The notes below the pieces were generated by a model that was given only the letters and a program-made list of their open reading frames with translations, made no database searches and was not told where the DNA came from. Source: Dasyornis broadbenti (taxonomy: Eukaryota; Chordata; Aves; Passeriformes; Dasyornithidae). From it: a DNA stretch of 64,000 nucleotides. How positions within the stretch are numbered: position 1 is the stretch's first letter; each line of letters opens with the position of its first letter. Shown piece after piece: positions 1 through 11,378 of the stretch. Made by a program: the position numbers and the translations under genes. The DNA is taken from contig VZRN01006631.1 in assembly GCA_013397935.1 (NCBI GenBank), forward strand, positions 50,306 through 114,305, in the 5' to 3' direction.

Positions 1-660
1 ATTACATGATCTATTATTAACCCATTAGTATTGCGCTTTCGGTGTTCTTTGGCAATGAAAAGCTCCAACAGGAATAAACTGTCTAAAATATGTGTCTTTT
101 TAATAAAGTGGGGAATTTTTTTTTGGTGGGGAGGGAGAGTGTATCTTATTTATGGTGTCATTTTAAACTCAAGTTACAACGTCTTAGATTTAAGAGACAG
201 GCCAGCAATGCAGGCAAGGGTGTCTCCTGCAAGGAGACAGAGATTAATGCCATGTGTACTGATGATTCTCCACCACAATTTAGGATTCTGGTGGCGCCAT
301 GACGCCCGTTTTTTATGGTGGTTTGCCAAGAGAAAATTACTTAAACCAATTGTGAATGCATTCCTGTTATACTTTTACACAACCACATTTCTGTACATAA
401 ATAGAATAATGAGTATTTTTTTAAATGATCTCTCATTCCAGATTCACCTACTTTGCATAAAATGTCAAGAGCAGGAAGGAGGGGAGTTGAGGTTTTGTTT
501 GTGTTGTTCTTTTTTTTTTTTCCCCTCTTTTTTTCCTAACTGAGAAATGTTTTCACATGGGAATATACTTTTTTCCCCCCTCCTTCTTTTTCTCCATGAC
601 AACTGACCACAACTGAAGTAGATTCCTCCTAATGTACTGTAATGTGAGAATTTTTTTCAG

Positions 661-750
661 CTGGAGGGTGTTTTATTCCCTAAGTTGAAAGCTGCTCTAC
701 TTCACTGCACAAAATGTGAACATGAATGTTAGGATCAGTACCTTTGCCAG
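661..750 (+). other. candidate noncoding exon bounded by strong splice sites
   Basis: A T-rich tract ending in 'tttttttcag' (to 660) precedes a 90-base segment that ends in 'gccag' followed by 'gtaagaac', a near-consensus splice donor at 751. All three frames contain a stop inside the segment, so it cannot be an internal coding exon. It could be an exon of a long noncoding RNA, a terminal or untranslated exon, or a chance pseudo-exon; pseudo-exons of this quality are common in vertebrate introns. The call rests on splice motifs only. Confidence 0.2.
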
Positions 751-3700
751 GTAAGAACGGCTACAGGGACAGCTTGAAGGCCTTCAAAACCAGAAGTTTT
801 TAAGACTTTACAGGTCTGAGGTTGAGAAGAGCTTGCAAGATGAAATATTCTAAGCCCAACATGATATCCTGATATTAAGGAGAGTTTATATCAGGCAGGC
901 AGAATATTTTAAAGTTTTGGCTAACTACACAACTGTTTTTATCAATTTCCTTGTTTCAAAATTTTGCAGAGAAGGCGTTTATTCTTTTTTTGCCCCAGTG
1001 TATGAAGAAGGGTTTGTGGATCTGTCTGTTTTATGGTGTTCTTTTTGAGCCTACTGTAGGTCAATAAAGCAAGATTTATTAGTGGCTTTTAGAAATGCTG
1101 GTATTCTAATCATTGCAGTATTTTTAGGAGTGAGTCTTTTGGTGCCTGAACCACTTAATCCACGAGTTTGATTCTTGGTTGTGCTCCTATTCGAAGGCAA
1201 TTCTCGAGTGCAAGTGTGTTCATGCTGGGTGAAGGAGCTCACAGAGCTGCTCTGCCCCTCTGAGGGTTTTGAAAAACTCGAAATGAAATGAAGTATCTGG
1301 TGTGATATTTGATGGGAGGAGGGCTGTGTGTGAGGATGATGGGCTTGGAGGCTGCCTCTGCTTCTGGCTTTGCTGTGCGCTGAAAGATTTGTAATTCTTT
1401 TAAAGTCAGTGGCTTCCTACTGTGACTGTGAGAACTATGGTAATCAAGCCTGAAGCATTTGAATGACAATGTTGTCATGTTTAAATATCAATCTGACTGG
1501 AGCAGATAGAGATATAATGCTGTAACTGGGAGAGAATTACGTGTGTCTATAAATAAGGTCTTTGTCCAAGGCCAAAACCAGCACTCTCCCTTAGTCCTCA
1601 GGCATGGAAAGTTCTTCCTGGTCTGACAGAAGGCTTGGAGGGGTCTGATAAATAATCTTTAGTAAGAGCTGTAGTTTTCCTGAAGAAATATGTCAGTGTG
1701 TGCTGAGGAGAGAGTTTTGGTTGCTTTCTTGTAACCATTGCAGCAGATAACAGGGAGTTCACACAAAACACAGCAAAGCAGCTGATCTACCCATATTTCT
1801 ATTTTCATGGTGCTCATGGTAGAGAGGTGTTCACTAAGCAGACCTCTACAGAAAAAAAGGTGGTCTCCAGTACATCTCTATGTGTGCTTTAACATAATGT
1901 TTTGGTTTGGAAATTAGAGATTGGTTTAAAATTATAGCATTTGAAAAATAATTTCCTCTTGATATGCAATTAAGTTCAGTGTTGACATATAACTTCAATG
2001 TCAGAAAAATGGAGATTTTTTTACTGCTCTACGTGGTTCCTGCAGTTAATATGTCCAGTTGTATCAATATCGCCTGTTACACTGGTGCAAATACGTGGGC
2101 TGGTCTTGGAAATACACTTTCTCTGAAAATTGGAGAAATATTCCAGGGAAAATAAAGAGGAAGGGGTAGGAGATGAAACAGTTTGGCAGTCAGGGCAGAA
2201 GAAGAGGTTTTCTGGCAATTTATGGTCAGTTGCAGTCACTGGAAATTAAGATCTAGCAGTGTGGAAGGAGCGAGAGAGAGGATTTTGGAAAAGAGATGGA
2301 AGGGCCAAGTACACAGGACAGAGAGGTCAGGAGGAAGATTGGCAGGACAGCAAAAGAGTTTGCCTCCAGAGAGAAGCAGAAAGGGATGACTTCCTAAAAT
2401 AGAAAGTCCAAAGAGTATCATCAAAGGATTCGGCTGTGGGAAACCTGTCCAGCTAAAGAGGCAGTGAGTCTCAGATGTTTATTATTTTTTGGAATGCTGC
2501 GAGACGTAAAGCAGTCAATTTTGATTAAAAAGAACGCGTTTAGGTTCAGACTAACAAATTTGCTTTTCAAATTTTCTTTAGAAAATTTCTGCTGCAGTTC
2601 TAAAAGTCCCAAGTTAGAACTCCAAGTTATCTCAGGGTCTTAACGTGTCAGAAACTGCCCAGCTACTTGAAAATGGGGGTAAGGGACTGCTTTGCAGAAA
2701 TATGGAGCCTTGCAATAAGACAAAGTTATAACTTAAATTATCAAATAAAAAGTGTAGCCTGGTCTGACTCTTGTCATTGGGTGACACTTTCATATTCATT
2801 TTTTTAACTGCTCAAGTACCTTTATGATCACCTGTCATATGTGTGTCACTGCTTATGTCAGCTTGAAAAGTCAGGGCTTGCTGTTAGAATTTTGCAGCAA
2901 CAAGTAATAAATGTTACTTTTTTCAAGTGTACGAGATAATACAGTGTACATCAACTGCTGCTGTTGGAGAAACATTGACTTGCGATGTAGCTATGCTTGA
3001 TAGCTTAATTATTCATTGCTTTGTTACGTCTTGCTTTTATAAAATTGGTTTCTGTCAGGTTTGAAGTATGTCAGCTCAAGACCTAAACATCGATCATATT
3101 TGCAAAGTCAGCTGTACAAAAGTCTTCACTTAATGAACATGTTTGCTTTACTTTTGCGCTTCTATAAATAATGTATAATGTAAATTTCCAAGGTCTAGGG
3201 TCCCTTTACCCAAGGAGAGGTAGTTCTGGTGCAGGAACTGAGAAAGCTGAATCATTGCTGCTTCTGCTGAGGGTTATGTAGCTTTATATGAGATGTTCTC
3301 CCCATGTCTATCACAAAACGTTTACTACAGGCCTCTACCTTGTGCCCAGGTTTAAGAGGAAACTAAAAAATCTAAGTCTAAGGCACAAATATATGTTTGA
3401 CATTTGTCATACTATCAGGGTAACCCCATAAAAAGCTTGATGCTGTGGTTTTTATCAATTTTATATCCAGAATAAAGAGGAAAAAGTTATCTTTTCGCCA
3501 AAATACACATTGAAGTCTTCAGCCTTGTGATGAGAGTTGTGACATTTCAACACTGGTACGTAAGAAGGAAAAGAAACTCAAAATGCCCTTGTAAGGAAGC
3601 ATCTGTTTACTATTGATGCCTGGCTATCCCAAAGTCAGCCCTGTGTGCTGGGCTGATTATAACAGGATTTCAGGCAAAAGAGAGGCAAAATATTTGGATG

Positions 3701-3720
3701 AATTTAACTGAATTTAACTG
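3701..3720. repeat. 10-base tandem duplication
   Basis: The unit 'aatttaactg' occurs twice in direct succession. It is too short to be informative and is probably a replication-slippage product. Confidence 0.8.
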
Positions 3721-4470
3721 AAGCAAATGTTAATAATGGAGATTGATGTGTGTCTGAGTTTCTGAGAGCTGCATGCAAATTTTGTTGAAGAACACAAATC
3801 CTGGGTCAACAATCCTAGAACTACAATACCTAGGCTGCTCGCAGTGGGACCAAAGCCCACATTTGCTGAATTTAGCCGCACTTTCTAGCTAACGGTGAAG
3901 TTTTGCCCACCATCTCCCTGCCATTCCAATACAAGTGTTAAACACAAGCATTGGTTATTTCATGTTTGAGGAGCTGGGCTTTCAGGGAGTGCTCTGGGAA
4001 AGGACCAACCAAGCCCCACTGCCATGTTCAGCTGACACAGCTGTTTGTTGTACAGCCTCTCCTCCCTGCCTGGACTGTTGCCATGTGTGATTTAAGTGTC
4101 TTTGGAGTCGTGGTGGGCTGTCTCTGCTGGGACCAGTGACGGAGGGAGGGCATCAGTCGTGCTCTCTGCTTGGCAAACCCATGCAAGGCCAAGAGTAAGG
4201 AAATTAAAATCTAATGCTCTTCAAATGGGCAGCCTGATGCATAACAGAGGTGGGGCAGTGAGCATGGGTACCCCAGGAATATCATTTTAAGCCAACAAGA
4301 CACGTGTAACCAGGCATGACACGCCGGCGCGCTGACACGGGGACCGGTGCAGCTGAAACAAAAGCAATTTGTTGAAAATCGGATTCCCCTCGCCTTAAAC
4401 AAATTTCAGTTTGCAAAGTTTCATGATTAACAGGCTCTGCTAGAATATTACAACTTTCTGGAGAGAAAGC

Positions 4471-4567
4471 NNNNNNNNNNNNNNNNNNNNNNNNNNNNNN
4501 NNNNNNNNNNNNNNNNNNNNNNNNNNNNNNNNNNNNNNNNNNNNNNNNNNNNNNNNNNNNNNNNNNN
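4471..4567. other. assembly gap of 97 N
   Basis: A run of N is followed at once by 15 T residues. The gap probably reflects failure to assemble across a homopolymer or a longer hidden repeat. True gap length is unknown, and reading frames drawn through it are meaningless. Confidence 0.98.
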
Positions 4568-7500
4568 TTTTTTTTTTTTTTTAAGAATATAAAACCCCTG
4601 CTTACAATAAATATGATGCAAGTCATAACCTTTATTATAAAAAGATTCCAGTGTTTCACAGTAAAGGGTCATTAACATTGCTATACTGTAGAATTTGATC
4701 ATTAGTGGAAGATACTATGTTTTGTTTTTAATCAGGCAGTGATTTATATAGAAACTTATTAAGAAGCAAGATATGGCTCATTTCTGATCTCTGACACGCT
4801 TAAAAGATGTTGCAAATTAAGGGATTGATCCTGTAGATCGCTGAGCTGATAGGAAGAAACGTCAATAAGCAAAGTGCTCGCTCTGTCACTGGCCTGTACC
4901 TTGCACATCCCTAGATGGGGGAAACGGAGATGGTAAAGCTGTCCTGATCCCAGCCATTCCAAACTCCCTCTGCTCTAGGGGAAGCCAAGCGTATGAGCCT
5001 TTCCTTTATTTTCATTCTGGATGAACGGTTGAGAGTTGTTTTTTTTTCTTTGAAGTGGAGAAAGCCTCACCCCTGAGAAGGTATTGGGATGTTTTCACTC
5101 AAGGTGTTGGCTTTGCATCTTCGTGTGCTCGACGTGTGTGGCCAGACATCGTGAAGGGGCACCTGGGGAGTGGAGAGCTTTGGGAAGGGCTGATGGTGAT
5201 CCAAGGTGGCCGGGGGCATGGCTGTGAAGCTGAGCTACAGCGGGAGGTGGTGCTCGTCACACACTGAGTCTGCAGCTCCTTGGAGTGAGGATAGGAGCTC
5301 ATGAGTCTCTTTAGTGGGGAAAAATGGACTTTTATGGTCCTTGTGGGGTTCTTCCAACTCAGGGTGTTCTGTGATTCTCGGTGTTGAAAATTCAGCCACA
5401 TAGTGACCAGGGGAGTTCACATGAACAGCTTTGTGTGATAACTTATCATGTGCTTAATTAACTAATTTAAATTACTCATTGTGTCACTTTCCTGGAGTAG
5501 CTCAGCCAGAAGGTTTTGTGCTGGGGCAGTCTTGGCTCCTGTCACAGAGCCACTCCCACTGATAAGAAATAGCGTCCCCTACCAGTGAGACCCAGTCCGC
5601 CTGCCTGGAGCGTGGATCTGCCTGCAGTGCTGGGACCTCCTGAGATGGACATTGCTGAGGCCTTCGGGGAGGCAATAGCAGAGCCAAGGGTGCTGAAGGG
5701 AGAGAAGTGCCACATGGCAAGTAAAATGACTGCTGAGAACAGAGAGTTCGTAGCAGAAAAAAACTTGCCTTAAATGAGTCCCTTTATGTGTAGAAATCTG
5801 TGAACAGTGTGATGTCGAATGTTACCCAAGGAAGTTTCATAGAGGGGAGCAAAATCTTCCTGTGCCAGAATGATCCTGTTACACATGCAGTACTTATTAA
5901 TGTGGGTGAGTTTGGTTTGAGGGGTTTTTTAAATGTTTTTTTTTAGGTAGTGCATGTTTTCCATTACTTTAATTGGGAAAAGCCTGATAAAAGCAAATGT
6001 ACACTTCACGTGTCAAAAAACACGCTACAGCTTTTTTATTCACATGTGAAACCTGCTTATATGTCACTTTATATGATTTTTCTTTTTAAATTTTATTAGC
6101 TGAGTTTTAGTGCTCTTTAAAGTAAAAGTGATAGCAACCAGGTGCATTATGGGGTAGATGACACAACCCTGCCAACACACCTACATGAATAATTCCCACA
6201 TTTCCAGGCTCTGCCGTTTGTGCAGGACCAGGCAGATGTTTTGTGCTGTTGATACACAGAAGGCTCTCAGGCAGACACCACCAGTCTAACTTTGAGACCA
6301 TAAACTATATTTCATTCCTCTAAAGTGAAATACTATAGTAATTTGAAAAAACCCCCACGTTGTTTTTCACTGATTTTACATTTTTGTTGACATGATTTTT
6401 CTCTAATCTTTTTCATTTCTGATGAGACTTAAAAAAAAAAAAAAATTAAACAACATATCGGCTTTCCCTACTTTACTTGCTTTCTGACTCACTCATCTGA
6501 AGCCTTCCCATGGCTACTCAAATAGAGGCAATGCCAGTTTGTCTCTTAAACAACCAACAATAAATATATGAATTTATGAGGATAGTGAGAGGCACAAAAT
6601 GCATGCCATGCAGTCACTGCTGCCTGTACCTACATGAGCCTGCTACTGCTTAAAATTTTATATGATTATTTTTTTTAACACCTCAACAGATTGAAGCAAA
6701 GACTTTTGCAACCTGAATTTAAAGTTTAAAAAAAAAAAAAAAACAAACCCAGAAACGGCCTTACATTCTTTTTTTTTCTTCAAGCCTTTGATCCTGACTC
6801 TCCAGTCGTGGGAACAAGGAGAAGTCATCTCCCGTGAACTGTGAGTAGGAAGCTGCAAGGGAATCAGCAGATGAGCTTGAACGTTAGGCCTTGTTTATGC
6901 TGGGGATTAAGTCATTTGTGGTCAGTACCCAACGCAGCTGGGCTGCTGCAGGCTCCCAGCTCCCATCAGATGACATTCCTGCAGGGAGAATCGGGGGCAC
7001 GTGTGTGGCAGGGGCATCTCACTCCCCGCCGGACCGGGGCGAATCCAGACTGGAGACAACCTCGCGTTCCCGGCCCTTGTGTTTCCAACATGTCAGATTG
7101 GAGCAGCGCTCCCTGGGCGAATGGAAAACTTCAGAGAATAAAGGGTCCTGGAAGGGATTGATCAAAACCATAATTTTATGGGTGTAGCAATAAACAGCCA
7201 AGCCAAGCCTGAGCTGCAGAAAAGCTCAGCGGCTGCTACTCCGCGTTTCTCAAGGTCCTGAAGGAAAAAACCATTGGCGGATAGGGAAGTGAAGGGGGAC
7301 AAAAACCTAAAATGCCACAATACTCTGTCTGTGGGACCATTTCAAACATCTGCCTGATTTTGGGAATGTCCTGGATTGTGCTCCGAAAGTTTAAGACTTT
7401 TACCAAAGGTGATTTTATTGTCAACTACTATTAGGGTAGATTTATTTTTTTCTAGCAGGCACATGGTTAACATCTTTCTGTGCTTCTAAATATAATCCTG

Positions 7501-8159
7501 CTTCCCAGTAGTGTTATCCAGGTCTCATTCCTTCTCTATTTCTCCCTTTTTTTTTTTTTCCTGCTCTTCTCCCTCTTTCTCCCTCTGTCACTGTGGATTT
7601 GATGAGGCTCCAAGTTACAACTGGATACTGAGAGAGGATGGATTGCTGTTGAGATCTGTGCCGAGTTGCACCAACACTCTCTGTAAAGTTTTACATTCGT
7701 GGAGCGCTATATAGTGACTTTTTATGTGTCTAAGAAATGGAAACATTTTGTCTCGTATAAAAAAAAAAAAAAAAGAAATATTTTTATACTGTGCTCCATT
7801 CACAGACCACATCAGAGGTATTCTAAGAATAGAATAGATCAAATATATTTTATGGAAATATAATGAGAAAAGGATGTGTTCCCAAAACTCACTCTGAACA
7901 AAGGAATGCAACATAGTCAGGAATACTTTAATGCGCCTAACAATTTTCTCATGTGAAAGGCTGAAGGAACAGTCTTGGTTTGAAGAAATCTTCCAATTCT
8001 CCCCAGGCACCCTGAACTTGAAATCAGAACTAGGAAAGCTATATATTACAAAAAAAGAAAATGTATGGAAAAAGTGACTGAGGGCATTAACCATAAAAGA
8101 CGTTTTGAAAAGAAAAATAACATCAATATGAAACATTTTGTCATGTTTCATTTCATTGA
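4568..8159. other. AT-rich noncoding stretch, no gene seen
   Basis: Apart from the short CR1 tail at 5323-5378, I see single-copy AT-rich DNA with A or T homopolymers near 6430, 6730 and 7757. Open frames are short or of low-complexity composition. The long minus-strand open frame at 7615-8163 is rich in Phe, Lys and Ser and has no domain I recognise; it is probably a by-product of AT-rich sequence. Confidence 0.65.
5323..5378 (+). mobile_element. CR1 LINE 3'-end fragment
   Basis: The segment reads like a diverged CR1 tail: a 'tggactttatggtcc' element, then 'ggttcttccaactcagggtgttctgtgattct', matching the usual CR1 ending of a 'ggtcccttccaac' block followed by '..attctgtgattct'. Only the terminal 50 or so bases can be seen, so this is a heavily 5'-truncated copy inserted in + orientation. 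Confidence 0.65.
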
Positions 8160-8600
8160 TCATATATTTATTTTATGTGCTCTGGAGCACTGAAGCTGAG
8201 ATGTAACTACATTTCAGGAGCCTCATATTAGACCTGTCATTTTCTTTGTGGTGAAAACTAAACAGCGAGGAAAAAAAAAATAAAATAGATTGCAATTATT
8301 AGATTTGGGTTGGATTCCATCGGATTCTGCTTAAAAACTTCAAAAAATGGAGCTTGGCAAAAGAGACATTACATTAACAGCTATTAAAGGCACTGCCTGT
8401 GTGACAGATAGAGAAGTAGGAGGTACACCTACAATGTAAAATAATGCATCTTTTCCACGGTAATGCAATATGTTCACCTCAAATAGGCTTGTAATTAAAC
8501 CTGCCACTGTCAATTAGATCAACCACGTAGGAAAGATGCATTTGTATTAGTTCTAATTAAATCTATTTGAAACAAGTTGAAGTTATGGATTGGTATTTCC
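8160..8600. promoter_or_regulatory. candidate conserved noncoding element, homeodomain-site rich
   Basis: This AT-rich stretch has non-repetitive texture and three TAATTA/CAATTA homeodomain cores within about 70 bases (8492-8497, 8511-8516, 8554-8559). No repeat family is recognisable and there is no open frame. Vertebrate developmental enhancers often look like this, but AT-rich DNA also produces such cores by chance. Conservation was not measured. Confidence 0.3.
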
Positions 8601-10919
8601 ACTCCCCAATACAATAAACGTGTATTGCAGATGCTACACGTGGCTACCCAGTAGCAGATCTCTGCTTAAAAGTCTTTTCTGTAGCTGGTCTCTGATCCCA
8701 GTGTTCTTCTGCCTCAGGTCTGAACTTCTTTCCTAGGCAAAACCCTCAATGATTTAAAATTGGGTTGTTACAGGAACGTGATGGATGAAATCAGGCTGGT
8801 GTGAGCACCATTGGAAATTTGTTTTAGGGTTGGTAAGGAAGAGAAAAGCATTTATTATAACTTAGGCTCTTGAGTCTCAATGTGTTTCTCAATAAATGTA
8901 GGGTCAGTTTAGAAGTCCATAGTGGAGAGAAGTGGGGTAGGGAAGGCCTGATCTTGGGGAGCTCTGGCAGGTTCTGGCACATTCTTGCCACTTTCTCCAG
9001 TGGTGGGTGGCATTGCCCACGCTCAGCATCTTTGAAGGTTGCTGATATAAAGCCCAATGAGATCCACTGAGTTTTCAGAACTCCCTGTTGGAGTCTGACA
9101 CCCTCTTAGAGATAAAGGTTATACTCTCCTTGGATTGTCTGGAGTGAGGATTTTTCCCTAAGTGGATATTTTCAAAGATATCATGCAATGCAATCTGTGG
9201 ATGCTAGAGAAGTCCCACTGTAGCTCTAATTTTTTGGGGGGCATTTTGTGCTGTTCAGGTCTCTGAGCAGACTTTCAGAGTCATAAGTCCAGGGCAATAA
9301 TAGCAGCCTTTCTCTCAGCTCCTCATGCATCCTCTCAGTGCAGAGCAGGTTGTAGGTACACAGTGAAAATGAAGGGATTAGAGCCTTTGGGCTCCTTTCT
9401 GGTGCTGAACCTGTTGGGCTTTTTGGGCTTTCTCCTTGTCACAGTCCTGGTGGCTTTGTGTGGGCACATGCCAAAACCCTTTTTCCAAGCAGGATGTGTG
9501 TGGAGCACAAAGGTCCATCACTGGGAAAGTCCCCAGGATGGGATGATGGCCAGAGATGCTGATTCACCCCTGGGCACGGAGTGGCTCTGCTCCTTTGGAT
9601 TCCTCCTTGCCCAGCAGTAGCCAAGTGGGTCAGGAATTGTGATCATGGCTCTGTGAATGCCAAACTTCATTTCTGAAACAGCCCTAGTGCACTGAAAACC
9701 TTCAGAAACCAAGAGTGTTCTGTTTCGCAGTGTAACACAACTGGAAAAAAAATAACTTGTCCTATATTTTCATATTGATTTTCCTTCTCTTGGTGCAGCA
9801 TTTTCAATTTAAATGGCAGCAGACTGAGGCACAGAATGGGAAGGAATGTTCTGAGCTCCACAACTGGGAAAAGAGCCTGGTTTTCTGATTTTGTGTCCGT
9901 GTTATCCAATTAAATTTTGTCACTGTCCTGTGATTTCATGTCCTGTGCAGTATTGCTTCCACAGAAAAGCTAATTATAGAATAAGATAAGTATGAAAGTG
10001 CCCATATTTAATTACTACTATATAGTATACTCAGGAAAAAGATTTTTTTTCACTAAAATTGTTTTAATTAACATGAAGGAAAAGTTTCTGCTGATTTTTA
10101 TTGTCACAAGATAGAGAGAAAATTATTTCATGCTACCACTGAACTGTATTTAACTTCCATCTTTCTATCTACAACAGAAAACTTGAAAATTAGTTTGTTA
10201 GATTTTATTGTTCCTTATTAGCTCATAAGTTTTTTTCAAGTATAATTAAATAATCATAATTTTTAGAATATCAGTTATCAGATGGTAAAAGTTTAATTTT
10301 TGTTGTTGTGTGCTTTGTCCTTTTATATTTCTTAGCTGAGGGAGAAATCTACCTTCCAGAAACCTGATATTTTGGACCAGATCCCTGTCGGAACAGGTTG
10401 TGTGCTGCCCTTTTCAAAATCAAGCTATCAGAGGATGCCCTTCAGCAGAAGTGTTAAGAGGACTTGGTGAGCTTAACATGTTTCGCCTGCTTAATTTAAT
10501 TTGGAAAAATTCAACCAGAAAATGAAGTTATTAACAGGTTGGTACATTCAGAGATAAGATGATGTCACAGGAAAGCAGTCAAGTGGGCAGCTTGTCAAAA
10601 TATAAAATATGTATCTGTCAGAATCAAATGATAGATAAGCTGTGGCTGGGTGTAGGATGCAGTGAAAATAGTGAGCTAAAAATTGAAGCCGAATCCCACC
10701 AGTCTGGAGCACAAGCTTTTAGTAACTATTGTGGTGAGCAGAAATACAACAATTCTGGGGACATGAACTGTGCTGCTGAAACATGGTGTGTGCAGTTTCT
10801 GGCCAGTAGCCAGAGGCACATTTGTCAGCATGAGACCTCCGAGGGACAGGAGAGACCTCCAAAGTGTGGCTGTTCCGACAGATGGGGAATGAATCCAGCT
10901 ATGGGTTCTCCAATGTGAG
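8601..10919. other. noncoding stretch, no gene seen
   Basis: Single-copy AT-rich sequence with one MIR-like relic (9820-9909, listed separately). The open frame at 9363-9620 encodes a hydrophobic start but shows no family resemblance and is probably chance. The 10.0-10.3 kb part is especially AT-rich. Confidence 0.65.
9820..9909 (+). repeat. possible ancient MIR-like SINE relic
   Basis: The string 'gactgaggcacagaatggg', then a diverged middle, then 'gagcctggttttctgattttgtgtcc', follows the order of the MIR core region (a 'gaaactgaggcacagagaggt' block, then a 'cagagccgggattcgaaccc..tctgactcc' block). Divergence is high, as expected for an element older than the amniote radiation. It could also be chance or another CORE-type SINE. 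Confidence 0.35.
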
Positions 10920-11378
10920 AGGATGTGGAGCTACTGGAGCGAGTCCAGAGGAGCCCATGGAGCTGCTCCAAGGGCTGGAGCCAGTCTGGCAGAGCTGGGG
11001 ATGTTCACCTGGAGAAGGGAAGGCTCCAGGGAGAGCTCCTTCCAGTGCCTAAAGGGGCTCCAGGAGAGCTGGAGAGGGACTCGGAACAAGAGATGGAGGG
11101 ACAGGACACAGGGAATGGCTTCCCACTGCCAGAGGGCAGGGTTAGATTAGAGATTAGGAAGAAATTCCTCGCTCTGAGGGTATGGGGAGGTCCTGGCACA
11201 GGGTGCCTAGAGAAGCTGTGGCTGCCCCTGGATCCCTGGAAGTGTCCCAGGTCAGGTTGGACAGGGCTTGGAGAAGCCTGGGATAGTGGAAGGTGTCCCT
11301 GCCCGTGTCAGGTAGTGGAACTGGATGACCCTTGAAGGTCCCTTTCCACCCCAAACCATTCTGTGAGTCTGTAACTGA
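10920..11378 (+). mobile_element. CR1 LINE, 5'-truncated, longest copy here
   Basis: About 450 bases of the CR1 3' region are recognisable in order: 'ggagctactggagcgagtcc', 'ggagaagggaaggctccagg', 'ggctccaggagagctggaga', 'gacacagggaatggcttccc', the 'ttaggaagaaattcctcgct' block, 'gctgtggctgcccctggatc', the 'ggttggacagggcttggaga' block, and the end 'ggtccctttccaccccaaac' plus 'cattctgtgagtctgt'. This covers the end of the reverse-transcriptase ORF and the 3' UTR. The ORF2 part is interrupted, so the copy is inactive. The wording matches passerine CR1 subfamilies as I know them and is the strongest clue to the host. The 5' boundary is approximate. Confidence 0.93.

Larger units (their letters stand above)
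1..4470. other. AT-rich noncoding stretch, no gene seen
   Basis: All frames are broken by stops at short intervals, and the few open frames are short with no recognisable domain. It holds T-rich tracts around 500-535, a splice-site-bounded candidate exon at 661-750 (listed separately) and a tiny 10-base tandem duplication at 3701-3720. No interspersed repeat I can name is visible. Intergenic or intronic DNA is the simplest reading. Confidence 0.7.

Noticed and set aside
7615..8163. Minus-strand open frame of about 180 codons
   Set aside because: Phe/Lys/Ser-rich product of AT-rich DNA including a poly-A run; no family resemblance.
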